From NCBI GenBank assembly GCA_032207245.1, contig CM063509.1, forward strand, positions 97,287,141-97,351,140: 64,000 bases of DNA. The letters are read 5' to 3'. The notes beneath the pieces were generated by a model. It worked only from the letters and a program-made list of their open reading frames with translations. It made no database searches and was not told where the DNA came from. The stretch comes from Pardosa pseudoannulata (taxonomy: Eukaryota; Arthropoda; Arachnida; Araneae; Lycosidae). This document shows, piece by piece, positions 12,715 to 23,379 of this stretch (within the stretch, counting starts at the first letter, position 1; each line of letters begins with the position of its first letter). The translations under genes were made by a program, and so were the position numbers.

Positions 12715-14490
12715 ATAAGATTTTTATAGAAAACATATCAAATTTGTATGACAATAAGGTTTAACTTCAGAATAAACAAATATCTGAACCAGTTAATTTT
12801 CCAAGTGGAAATTTATTTTTTACAGTGGTACAAATGGTTTGACAATGTTCAATGTTATATATTGAACTCTGATATGCTGGTTTTCTCTATATAGGATTTA
12901 GTGGAATAGGATTTTTATAAAAAGCATATCAAACTTGTATGACAATAAGGTTTAACTTCAGAATAAACAAATATCTGAATCAGTTAATTTTCTAAGCAAA
13001 AATTTTTTACATTGGTAAAAATGGTTTGACAATGTTCAATGTTATATATTGAACACTGATATGCTGGTTTTCTCTATATAGGATTTAGTGGAATAGGATT
13101 TTTATAAAAAGCATATCAAACTTGTATGACAATAAGGTTTAACTTCAGAATAAACAAATATCTGAATCAGTTCATTTTCTAGGCGAAAATTTATTTTTTA
13201 CATTAGTACAAATGGTTTGACAATGTTCAATGTTATATATTGAACACTGATATGCTGGTTTATTCTAAATAGGATTAAAGAACTAAAGACTAAAAAAGAA
13301 TAGGATTTTTATAGAAAACATATCAAACTTGTATGACAATAAGGTTTAACTTCAGAATAAACAAATATCTGAATCCGTTAATTTTCTAAATGGAAATTTA
13401 TTTTTTACATTGGTACAAATGGTTTGAAAATGTTCAATGTTATATATTGAACACTCATATGCTGGTTTTCTCTAAATAGGATTTAAAGAACTAAAGACTA
13501 AATAGGTATAGGATTTTTATAGAACACATATCAAACTTGTATGACAATAAGGTTTAACTTCAGAATAAACAAATATCTGAATCAGTTAATTTTCTAAGCA
13601 AAAATTTTTTACATTGGTAAAAATGGTTTGACAATGTTCAACGTTATATATTGAACACTGATAAACTGGTTTACTCTAAATAGGATTTAAAGAACTAAAG
13701 ACTAAATAGGAATAGGATTTTTATAGAAAACATATCAAACTTGTATGACAATAAGGTTTAACTTCAGAATAAACAAACATCTGAATCAGTTAATTTTGAG
13801 TGGAAATTTATTTTTAACATTGGTACAAATGGTTTGACAGTGTTCAATGTTATATATTGAACACTGATATGCAGGTTTTCTCTAAATAGGATTTAAAGAA
13901 CTAAAGACTAAATAGGTATAGGATTTTTATAGAACACATATCAAACTTGTATGACAATAAGGTTTAACTTCAGAATAAACAAATATCTGAATCCGTTAAT
14001 TTTCTAAATGGAAATTTATTTTTTACATTGGTACAAATGGTTTGACAATGTTCAATGTTATATATTGAACACTGATATGATGGTTTTCTCTATATAGGAT
14101 TTAGTGGAATGGGATTTTTATAAAAAAACATATCAAACTTGTATGACAATAAGGTTTAACTTCAGAATAAACAAATATCTGAATAAGTAAATTTTCTGAG
14201 TTAAAATTTATTTTTTTACATTGGTACCAATGATTTGACAATATTTAATGTTATATATTGAACATCGATATGCTGGTTTTCTCTATATAGGATTTAGTGG
14301 AATAGGATTTTTATAGAAAACATATCAAACTTGTATGACAATAAGGTTTAACTTCAGAATAAACAAATATCTGAATCAGTTAATTTTCTAAGCGAAAATT
14401 TATTTTTTACATTGGTACAAATGGTTTGACAATGTTCAATGTTATATATTGAACACTGATAAGCTGGTTTTCTCTAAATGTTATGTAAAT
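12715..14490. repeat. Nine-unit tandem array (~187-208 bp units)
   Basis: The anchor GACAATAAGGTTTAACTTC recurs at 12750, 12941, 13128, 13335, 13543, 13746, 13953, 14145 and 14337, giving periods of 191, 187, 207, 208, 203, 207, 192 and 192. Short and long units differ by about 15 bp containing AAAGAACTAAAGACTA. Units also share TTCAATGTTATATATTGAAC, a palindrome of 10-bp arms. Non-coding and AT-rich. It lies downstream of the zinc-finger gene, 1.7 kb from its stop. Confidence 0.95.
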
Positions 14491-14933
14491 TAGCTTTTCA
14501 AATAACATTTTTTAGAACAAAAATATGCATGGCAAGTAAAACAGCAGTATAGTTATAAAGATGAAATTTCATTTTTCAACATTCAGAAAATATTGTTAAT
14601 AATAGATGTTTTCAAGCTGTGACAGAGAAGATGTAAATTGGAGTGGTTTTCCTGAGATAGCTTTCTTATAAACATTAAAAGCCTTAGGGTCTTACTCCAG
14701 TATATGTATGAAAATGAACTTTCAAGACAAAATAAAAATTGACTTTAACATACAGTGAAAGCAAATATCGCTTAAAAACCTAATTTGGGAATGAACATGA
14801 AGATCTGGGTTGTCTTTTTTTCAGATAATGATTGGTAGAGTAAAAGATTAACCAGATTGGCTTTTCTGAGACAGCTTTCGTGCAAACGTTAAAAGCTATA
14901 ATGTCTTGTCCAGTATATGTATGAAGATGAACA

Positions 14934-15757
14934 TTCAAATCCAGGGTTGGAAAAAAAATCATGATTTCTTTTTTTTAAATTAAAAAAATCAGATTTATTT
15001 CATTTAAATCAGATTTTTTTAAAAATTTTTCTGAATACTAATTTTAATTGTTGTTTTTATGTTTTTTGCAATATACATTGAATAGTTTGTTATAAGAAGT
15101 AACATCTTATCTATCTGGTATATTCTACATACTGATTACCTAAAATTAAATATATAAATTTTATTCTCAATACATTCCATTATTTTGTAATTGGATAGTG
15201 CAAACTAAATAAGATGTAAATTTAATGAACAAATTAAATACTCTTTTAGTGCAAACTATTTATTTAAGAAAACAAATCACAATTATATCAATATTTTTTA
15301 AGCACCGAATTATCTATTTAATTGATTCAATAAAAACACTAGCTTTGATGCTTTATCCACTCCTAATTGGTTATGAAGGCTAGAATGAACAATACCAAAA
15401 GAAAACTGTCTTTCCATTCCAGCAGATGAAGCCACGGCTGTTGTTATTTGATAAACAAACTGGATTTCAAGTTCTGTAGTACTCTCTCTTTACCTCCCAT
15501 TTTATAAAATGAATTTCACCAGTCCTAATCAATCATTGTACTACCCCTACTACATACTTTCTGATAACAACCTCTAAATTCTTGGAAAACACATGCTATC
15601 TATTTACACTTATTTACTTATTGGTATTACTGTGCTGACTGATTCCCAATTCTCCTGTCTTTGGAATATAGGTTTTAAAAGAAGTGAAAAAAAATTATTT
15701 TAATGATTTTTTTCAAAAAAATCAACTGATTTAAATCATGCTAACCCTGTTCAAGAC
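14934..15757 (-). mobile_element. Decayed hAT element (CAGGGTTGG type)
   Basis: Body 14942-15749 begins CAGGGTTGG followed by an A-rich ATCATGATTT and ends AAATCATGCTAACCCTG. Flanks are TTCAAATC and TTCAAGAC (8 bp, two mismatches). The related unit at about 14718-14740 reads TTCAAGACAAAATAAAAATT without interruption, which shows the empty site and supports the boundaries. It holds a transposase C-terminal remnant on the minus strand (15310-15468). Confidence 0.8.
15310..15468 (-). pseudogene. hAT transposase, C-terminal dimerisation domain remnant
   Basis: A 52-residue minus-strand frame includes ASSAGMERQFSFGIVHS, then NQLGVDKASKLVFLLNQLN before the stop. This is the conserved C-terminal hAT dimerisation region, where a small-residue/ER block precedes a R/Q-L-G-hydrophobic-K-A-x-KLVF block. 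Upstream the frame is broken, so the RNase-H-like catalytic core and BED finger are lost. Located inside matching CAGGG-type termini. Confidence 0.8.
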
Positions 15758-15830
15758 AGAACAAAAAATTGACTTTTACGTACAAAGAAAGCAAATTTAA
15801 AAAAAAATAATCCAAGTAGGGTATAAACAC

Positions 15831-16300
15831 AAAGATCTAGGTTGTCTTTTTTAGAAAATGATATTTGGAGTGAAAGTTTAGTGTCTATAGTGAATACGAG
15901 ATAAATATCTAAGCTGGATTTTCGAGTTAATGATTTCTTACAAACACTACAAGAAAAAAAAAAAAAAATCCAATTAGAGCATAAACATAAAGATCTAGGT
16001 TGTCTTTTTTAGAAAATGATATTTGGAGTAAAAGTTTAGTGTCTATTGTGAATACGAAGATGAATAACTAAGCTGGATTTTCAAGTAAATGATTTCTTAC
16101 AAATACTACAAACAAAAAAATAAATCCAAGTAGGGCATAAACACAAAGATCTAGGTTGTCTTTTTTAGAAAATGATATTTGAAGTAAAAGTTTAGTGTCT
16201 ATTGTGAATACGAAGATGAATATCTAAGTTGGATTTTCGAGTAAATGATTTCTTGCAAACACTACAAGCAAATGGTCTTTCCCCACTGTGGGTACGAAGA
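15831..16300. repeat. Partial tandem duplication of the zinc-finger gene's 3' end
   Basis: AAAGATCTAGGTTGTCTTTT recurs at 15831, 15989 and 16145 (periods 158 and 156). Each unit contains the complement of the last finger's end plus 3' flank, such as GTGTCTATTGTGAATACG. The third unit is fused with the intact coding region; the first two are extra, non-coding copies of the last finger and its downstream flank. Confidence 0.8.
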
Positions 16301-17262
16301 TGAACAGTTAAGATGGATTTACGAGTAAATGATTTTGGACATTCACTACAAACAAATGGTTTTTCCCCAGTGTGGGAACGAAGATGAACAAGTAAATTGC
16401 GCTTTGAAGCATATGATTTATTACATACACCGCAAGAAAATGGTTTCTCTCCAGTATGGGAACGAAGATGAACTTTCAGGTCTGAACTTTTAGAAAATGT
16501 TTTCTCACATATACTACAAGCAAATGGTTTTTCTCCACTGTGGGTACGCAGATGAATATCTAAAGAGTATTTGCGAGAATATGCTTTCTTACAAACACTG
16601 CAAGAAAAAGGCTTCTCTCCAGTATGGGAATAAAGATGAACTTTTAAGACAGAACTTTTACTAAATGCTTTTTCACAGATACTACAAGTAAATGGTTTGT
16701 CTCCACTGTGGCAACGAAGATGAATATCTAAGCTGGATTTGTGAGAAAATGCTTTCTTACATTCGTTACAAACATATGGTTTCTCTCCAGTATGGCTACG
16801 AAGATGAACTTTCAGGTGAGAACTATTAGAAAATGATTTCTTACATATACTACAAGAAAATGGTTTTTTCCCACTGTGGGTACGAAGATGAATATTTAAA
16901 ATGGATTTATAGGAAAATGCTGTGTTACATACACTACATACATATGGTTTTTCTCCAGTATGAGAACGACAATGAACTTTCAGTTGAGAACTGTTCGAAA
17001 ATGTTTTATTACAAACACTGCAAGCAAATGGTTTTTCCCCATTGTGGAAGCGAATATGGGAAAGTAACTTTTTCTTTTCAGGAAATGCTTTCTTACATAT
17101 ATTACAAGTAAATGGTTTCTCCCCAAAGTGAGACTGAAGATGAATTTTTAAATTATAACTATCAAAAAATTTTTTCTTACATATATTACAAGTTACTAAC
17201 TTACATATTTTCTTTTCATTAAAGTCTTTAGAACTGCAATATTGAAAAGTAGTTTTTTCCAT
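16192..17262 (-). CDS. C2H2 zinc finger protein with 12 fingers
   Basis: A single open frame of 356 codons from ATG at 17260-17262 to TAA at 16192; the frame is open slightly upstream, but this is the first ATG. After a 24-residue leader without a recognised domain, 12 C2H2 fingers fill residues ~25-353, each C-x2-C-x12-H-x3-H with TGEKP/SGEKP-type linkers. The first finger is least canonical (linker FGEKP); one linker is SGKKP and one SGERP. Multi-finger arrays of this spacing bind DNA sequence-specifically in the nucleus, usually as transcription regulators. No KRAB, BTB, ZAD or SCAN domain is visible. The odd/even alternation of SNSSHLKVHLRSH-like and HKSSLDIHLRTH-like fingers suggests growth by two-finger duplication. 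The target gene is unknown. An upstream non-coding exon cannot be excluded. Confidence 0.9.
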   Translation of the reverse strand: MEKTTFQYCSSKDFNEKKICKLVTCNICKKKFFDSYNLKIHLQSHFGEKPFTCNICKKAFPEKKKLLSHIRFHNGEKPFACSVCNKTFSNSSQLKVHCRSHTGEKPYVCSVCNTAFSYKSILNIHLRTHSGKKPFSCSICKKSFSNSSHLKVHLRSHTGEKPYVCNECKKAFSHKSSLDIHLRCHSGDKPFTCSICEKAFSKSSVLKVHLYSHTGEKPFSCSVCKKAYSRKYSLDIHLRTHSGEKPFACSICEKTFSKSSDLKVHLRSHTGEKPFSCGVCNKSYASKRNLLVHLRSHTGEKPFVCSECPKSFTRKSILTVHLRTHSGERPFACSVCKKSFTRKSNLDIHLRIHNRH

Positions 17263-18007
17263 GTTACAAACAAACAAAATTTTACTAATATATATTGAAA
17301 GACATTCAGTGAAACAGCTTTTTTAAATAATGATTAAAAAAATGGTGTTTGATTAGTACATTAGATTGCATCTGAATCTCTAGATAAAATTTTTAAGCAT
17401 ATATATTTTCCTTATATTTCTTCATTACATATTTCATACACACAGTATATTAAAAAACTTTTTGAACTTTATGAAACAAAACAAAGAATAATTACAGTTA
17501 TGTTTTGCTGTGTAAAAATATGTCTACATCATAACTGTACTTATTCTAAAATTTTCACTTAAAAAAATACATACAACCATTTTGCACTATGATTTTAAAG
17601 TAAACTTCTTGTAAAGCATAAAATCCTTGTGTACAAAACAGCAATACAATATTGAGTTGCACAGCCAATCATCAGTTACAGAAAAGGTGTTTTAAAAAAA
17701 TTGAACCTGGAAAGAAACAAAAAAAGGTTCTTGTACTGTACAAGCTTTATAGAAGTTTAAGTGTATGTGCTTGAGGGTGAGAAATGATGGTTCACCCTCT
17801 TCTAAATTTTGGACCTCAACTTCAACTGTATATCTGTATAGAAATAGTTATATAAAACATTTTCTATGCTATGTTATATTTCATGTACTATTCTTTCTGT
17901 TATAAATAAATGCATTTATATTTATGAAATTTTGTTTCTCACATGGTATCCAAATATCCTTATAGTATCACTAGCTACATATGGTATTTGGCACTACCAG
18001 GGTTTTT
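17263..18007. other. 5' flank of the zinc-finger gene
   Basis: AT-rich region upstream of the minus-strand gene. It should hold its promoter, but no convincing TATA/initiator combination stands out. No other gene seen. Confidence 0.4.
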
Positions 18008-18956
18008 TTAAGGTATCCGTCTACGTTGAGAACACCACTTTTTGTCAAAAATCATAATTTTTTTTATTTCTCTATTATAAAATTTCAACTTTTACACTTC
18101 TAAATCTGTTTTTGTTTTGTCTCTACAGCATTTTAAAGAAAAGTTACACCTGTTTAAACATCAGTGACAACTGTCAAAACAATATGGAAGTAGCGACGTC
18201 AGATCCAGAAGTTGTGAATTTAAAGCCTTTTAAAAAACATTTTTTGGACAAAGCTTTTTAAATTTTCACGAAGATTAGTTTAAACATTTTTCTAGTATTT
18301 TCGATAATTAGCAACTTGGCAATTAGAAAGTTTTGAAGCAAGAAAGTGTGGGGAATTTTAAACATGTATTTTAATTTCTTAATAGTTAAAGTTGCTTTCA
18401 TAAACTTCAAATGCGTTTTTCTCAGAAGGGTATTTTTAATAAAATGTTGAAACTTGAAATGTGATTTCTCAAAAAGTTCTTAAAATATTTTGTTGGAAAT
18501 TATTAGAAATGCTTTTGATAGTATTTACTAGTAAATGATCTAAAAGCTTTAAATTTGGATAATTTTTAATGAGATTACACTCATTGTTAGATATAAAGGT
18601 AATGAAAATTCGTTAAAAATTCAATGTGTATGATTTTGAAGGAGCAAAATTTTTTACCAAATGTAAATTAAGCAAAGATTTTAGGTGATTCACTAGTCCA
18701 GTACATAAGAAACGTGCTGCATCAAAAAATATTGAAATAATTTAATTTATTAAAAAATTAGACCTTTTGAAAAAAACCTGATTTTTTTACTAAATTTTCT
18801 TCATTTATTAGAAATTTTATCAAAACTTCTCCAGGAATAAATTTTTTAAGTGCAATTTTCTATGATAATATAAAAAATAAATCTAAAAATGTAAAAACAT
18901 GAACTAGTTTCTACGTTTAAAGAAATAAGTTCTCTGATCGTAGACGGATACCTTAA
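18008..18956. mobile_element. TTAA-flanked inverted-repeat element (piggyBac or Kolobok type)
   Basis: Body 18012-18952 (941 bp) begins GGTATCCGTCTACG and ends CGTAGACGGATACC, a perfect 14-bp inverted terminus, with TTAA at both 18008-18011 and 18953-18956. TTAA duplications are characteristic of piggyBac and Kolobok transposons. No transposase frame is visible, so it is a non-autonomous member. Inverted similarity extends weakly further (TTGAGAAC against ATCAGAGAAC). Confidence 0.85.
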
Positions 18957-19330
18957 ATCGGCCATTATTTATCAGTCTCATTAACAACCATGATACAAAT
19001 TTTTATGGCAGAGCAGTCTAAAACGCAACAAATCCAATGTGTATCATGGAACCTAAAGAGTAAAAATGGGTTAATGAAAAATTTAATAATTTTAAACTTA
19101 GAATACATCTTATTCATAATCTTATTTACAGAGGTAATGCGATTTTTTTTTTTTTTTTCAAGTAGATTGGAAGTAGATTTGCTTATGTACGCTTGCATTC
19201 TATTTTTCCAAAAAGCAGCTCCCAACGTAATGAGATAGTGTTTAAGTCTCTTTTATGCTATACTATACCACAGGAAGCAGCAAAGATAAAAAACGGAGGG
19301 TTTTTTCTACATCTGGCCTATGAATGTCTT
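18957..19330. other. Spacer, nothing recognised
   Basis: AT-rich; overlapping short frames on both strands carry no motif. A T18 tract (19144-19161 region) is present. Confidence 0.35.
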
Positions 19331-19441
19331 AATACCTCGATACAGATGCAATATAGACACTGTGTTTTTTTCTTGCCAAATTTGGCAATTTTATGGAGCA
19401 AACTTGGCAATTTTTTGGGGCGATGACTGGGTTACTGTATA

Positions 19442-20700
19442 TGTTAGGAAATATTATTTTAGAAATACAATATTTCACTCATCCCTCACCGTAAAGACAA
19501 GGCCGAGTTAGCATGTGTCACCGAAGGAGAATATGAACGTGACGTGTGGACGGCGAGCACGCTTACGTCGCGGTGGGCGGAGCGACGAGCAAAAGTGCCG
19601 GACGGTGGAGATCGGCGCCGCAGATGTTACCCGGCAGATATAAAAGCCGATGCTTTCTCCGGTTCATCTTGTCAATTATGACCCCACTGATGATAGCAAT
19701 AGAAGAAGACCTTTGGCCATTCTTGGCAAAGCTCCTTGATGTTTTTGTGTTGTCTATATAAAAAATCAAAAAATCTCCAAAAAAATTTATTAAAAATCTA
19801 CAAAATGTAAGAAAAAAGTTTTAAAATATCTTAAAAATGGCCATACATCATAATTCGTACCTTTCCCGATATTTCTATATCGTTCCGACTCGGCTTTCCA
19901 CTCTCTCTGAGAGGGAGGAGCATTTTATGCTTTTTTCTGCAACTGAAAGTAACTCTGCTATCATCACTATCAAGTCTTCTCAAACCGTAATGGCGTGGTG
20001 CATCCAGTAAGGTGTCTGCCAAGCTATAACTCACGATTTCAATTTCTGATTTCTATATCAATAAAAATGTTTTCTTCATGGTTTTTGCAAGGATGTCCCT
20101 GGCCGCAAAAATATGTGTTTTATTTCTATCCCTAAACTTTCTACTCTCTAGTTTTGTGTCTTGAACTCACGAATCCACCTCTGTATCCCCTCTTTCCTCT
20201 TTTTAGTTGTTTTATTTTCTGCTTGTTGTCATTTTATGCTTACTGTTAGAAAACTCTGGATTAGAGGGCTCGGCTCAGGCAATCCAGTTGAACTATCATC
20301 CTGAAGATCCTGAAGGTGAGGGGGATTACGGTGTATTGTAGTCTGAGTCTATGAACGACTTCGATGTGAAGCGGAGACGCCTGCTGTACATAGCCAAGGA
20401 GGTAGATGGTGGATCAGCGAAGCCGTTATTAGAGCTACCGCAGTTGGACTTATGTTTTTTTTACTGCTGCATGTTTTCAAGCTTTCTTTTGTCAAGTATG
20501 TTTTTTTATTTTAAGGTTTGTGAATAGCAACCTTATTTTTGTACTGATACCAAGACTGGTATGTTCCATTAAATATTATATAGTTATTATTTGCTATAGC
20601 CGTTATTTATTTTTTTTAAGCTTCCACTGCGCACAACCTTTTTTCATATATACCTACAACTTCATTATCTATCTCTCACTTTTAAGAGTGGGAGGTAACA
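19442..20700 (+). repeat. Copia 5' LTR (long form)
   Basis: Starts TGTTAGGAAAT and ends GGGAGGTAACA. It aligns with the 3' LTR at both ends, but about 580 bp (19664-20260) have no counterpart in the 3' LTR, which has only 15 bases there. The aligned parts differ at many sites. Confidence 0.9.
19639..19645 (+). promoter_or_regulatory. Probable TATA box of the Copia LTR
   Basis: TATAAAA within the GC-rich early part of the LTR; the same motif is conserved in the 3' LTR near 25252-25258. Position fits the U3/R promoter of an LTR. Confidence 0.5.
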
Positions 20701-20701
20701 G

Positions 20702-20716
20702 GGTTATGGGCACAGG
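20702..20716 (+). other. Copia primer-binding site (initiator tRNA-Met anticodon arm)
   Basis: GGTTATGGGCACAGG follows the LTR by one base. With one mismatch it is complementary to the CUGGGCCCAUAACC anticodon arm of eukaryotic initiator tRNA-Met, matching the half-tRNA priming known for Drosophila copia. The second Copia element (59608-59622) has the perfect version. Confidence 0.75.
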
Positions 20717-20777
20717 TTATCGGTAGGTTGTTAACGAAGCTGGCTAGCTAAGCAATAAGTTTAAGGATTAAAAAAAA

Positions 20778-21595
20778 ATGGAAACTGTGCAAATTGATAA
20801 ATTAAACGGCTTAAATTTTTCTTCGTGGTCAGAAGATATCACAGCAGTTCTTATTGACCGAAATCTTTGGAGGATAGTTACTGGGGAAGAAAAACCTCTC
20901 ACCGGTGAAAAGGTAGCCGAAGTTAAAGAATTTCAAGTATGGTCAGGAAAAGCCTTTAGTACATTGTACTTAAATATTGAAAAAAATACAGATGCTTACT
21001 ATCTGGAATACAGGATGGTCACACTGCCTGGAAAACGTTGCAAGCCCATTTTAGACCAGATTCTCGGGCACGTGCTGTAAGAGTAACTGATGAATATTTT
21101 TCTTCAAAAATGACTAGTGATGAGGATATAGGCAGGTATGTCGAATGGCTTAAAAATATCATCAACCAATTAAGAGATGTGGGAAAGTCAGTACCAGAGT
21201 GGTACCAACCCTTCCAACTCATTCGCTTTTTGCTACCTGACTATACCAGAATAATTCAGTCCATATATCGTTGGTCTGACGAGGAGTTTACTTTTTCTAA
21301 GGTGTTGCAGGAACTTTTAGCCAAAGAAGCGCGTATAAAATTATCAAATACTGATCATTTAGCCATGGCATTGGCTAGTAATACGAAAAATCCCGCTAGT
21401 ACGACTGAGAAAGTAAACAGTAGAACTACCGGTCAAAAGAAAAACATTAGAGATAGGAAGTGTTTTCGGTGTGGCAAATTTGGTCACTTAATGGCTGACT
21501 GTAAAGTTAAATTTAAAAAGAAAACTACTCGGGAAAACCTGGAAAGCCATTACATGCTTGAAGCATGTCATAATCAAGAAATGCCAAAATTGTGA
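20778..21595 (+). pseudogene. Copia Gag (UBN2-type) with CCHC knuckle
   Basis: Begins with METVQIDKLNGLNFSSWSED, the typical Copia Gag N-terminus (substrate for capsid formation), and ends with a zinc knuckle CFRCGKFGHLMADC near 21461. The frame shifts between 21038 and 21080, so the protein is split into 100- and 185-residue parts. The knuckle keeps all CCHC residues. Confidence 0.85.
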
Positions 21596-21860
21596 GGCGT
21601 CGGTTTTCGATACGACGGCCTCAAGTCATTTCTGTTGCAATAGAAATCTTTTATTAGATTTTAATCCTGTTTCAAATAAGGATCTAGTCGTCGCTATTGA
21701 TGGCGTGACATGTAAGATAGAAGGAGTAGGAAGAGTTAGAATGTCTTTTAGAATCGAAGGGGAAGAGGAAATTGTAAACCTTCATAATGTTTTGTATTCA
21801 CCAAAGTTACGGCGTAATTTGATGGTGGGCCCCCTTTGTAGGCGGCCGAAGAAAAATTGA
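21558..21860 (+). pseudogene. Copia aspartic protease region
   Basis: A 100-residue frame overlapping the end of Gag in another phase. It contains FDTTASSHFCCN, corresponding to the D-[ST]-[GA]-A-[ST]-x-H block of Copia proteases; the usual DSGAS/DSAAT is altered to DTTAS. It continues with VVAIDGVTCKIEGVGRV and LHNVLYSPKLRRNL, normal for the family. It is cut off from the integrase by another frame change after 21830. Confidence 0.8.
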
Positions 21861-21912
21861 CATTTTTAAAGCAGAGGGCAGAAAAATTTGTATTGCAAAG
21901 AAGGAAAATGGG

Positions 21913-23304
21913 TTGTATTTCCTTTACCCGAATTATATATCTAGAAATAAAAGTTCGGTGAATAGTCTTAAAAAAAAACAGAAGTGTTTTACTCTCTCAG
22001 GAAATAAGGAATCAAAATTAGGTTTATGGCATAATAGGTACTGCCACATTAATCCTCAATACATTTTAACTACTTGTAAGAATAATGCGGTGAAGGGTAT
22101 GCCTGTATTAACTAAAGCCGATTTAAAGTGTGAACCGTGTGCTTTGGCAAAGACAAGGAGGACTTCTTTTAAACCGATTGGTAAAATTAGATCTAGTAGG
22201 CCTTTAGAGCTTCTTCATATGAATCTTTGTGGACCTTTACCAAGTCAATCACTAGGAGGGCATAATTACTTTTTAACAATAACGGATGACTTTTTTCGTA
22301 AAGTAATTGTTTATCCTATAAAGAGAAAAACTGAAGTCTTTGAATGTTTCACGCGATACCAGGCTAGAGCAGAGCGTTTTTTAAATTCAAAGATTGTGAA
22401 TATCCAAACTGACAATAGAATAGAATTCTGTCACCAAGAATTTAGCAAGTTTCTTGAAAAGCAAGGAATTAGAGCCGAAAGGACTAATACATATTCACCT
22501 GAGCAAAATGAGGTTAGCGAGCGTTTTAATTATACAGCCCTAGACGCCGTTAAAGCCATGTTAGCAGCAAGCTGTTTAAGCCAAAAGTTTTGGGCAGAAG
22601 CACTTTTATGTTTTACCTATGTTTGGAACAGAATCTGCCACCATGATAGAAATAAAACCCCTTTTGAATTATATGGAAATAGAAAACCATCTGTGAAGCA
22701 TCTCAGAACATTTGGTTCAGCTGCATTTGTTGGAATCCCAAAGCAGAAACGCAGTAAGCTTCAGATGAGAATGCGAAAGGGAATCCTTGTGGGTTACGCC
22801 ATGAAAACAAAAGGGTATCGGATCTTTCTTCCAGATGAGCAGAAAGTGATAGAAACTATCAATGTTAAAATTATAGAAGGAGATTTTGGAAGTGGAGCAG
22901 CGCTGGACCCTATTCAAGCTGAACGTTCTATATATAGATATGAGTTGGACCGTAGTCCAAATATAATTCCGGAATCTGAGGATGAAAGCACAGGCGAACC
23001 TGGTGAAAGCTCGGAAGGTAAAGTGTCTTCCGAAACCGACGGGGAGGAACCCGAACCCCCAGCTCCCGAAGAGGACATAGTCTGGGTAAGACGAACTGTA
23101 CCTAGGAAGGATAAATCCCAGAATGATATCTATTATAGAATGATTGGATCTAAAAAGTGGCATAACACATTAAAGTCTATTCAAAAATTTTGTCAAAATA
23201 AGAAAATTGACTTTAATACCTCTATGTTTAATTTCAGTGGAAAAAATGCATATTCAGGTATAGTGCCAAGACCGACTGAAAGTAGCAGTCATGTAAGCTC
23301 CTGA
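21913..23304 (+). pseudogene. Copia integrase (GAG_pre-integrase, DDE core)
   Basis: The 463-residue frame has LGLWHNRYCHIN and C-x2-C (CEPCALAK) of the zinc-binding domain (H-x3-H-Cx2C), then a core with LHMNLCGPLP, IQTDNRIEF and NTYSPEQNEVSERFN. The first catalytic Asp is replaced by Asn (codon 22222-22224), the conserved DNG following the second Asp is DNR, and the GVSERFN-type Glu region remains. An acidic linker (about 22975-23075) leads to the RT. Catalysis would be lost. The frame stops at 23304 in the linker before the RT. Confidence 0.9.
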
Positions 23305-23379
23305 CTAGCAGTTGCAATTCCTGAAAGCTACGAGAAAGCCATGAAAAATACAGTCGAAAAACTGGCAGCAAGCAATGAA

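Larger units (their letters stand above)
14630..15830 (-). pseudogene. Decayed C2H2 finger repeats downstream of the zinc-finger gene
   Basis: Stretches near 14650-14735 and 14860-14941/15758-15790 retain the finger-linker pattern of the intact gene: CTCCAGTATATGTATGAA, then GATGAACATTCAA or AATGAACTTTCAA, mirroring CTCCAGTATGGGAACGAAG and GATGAACTTTCAGG in the coding region. Reading frames are lost. They appear to be old duplicated finger units, now interrupted by a hAT element. I place them on the minus strand by homology with the intact gene. Confidence 0.6.
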
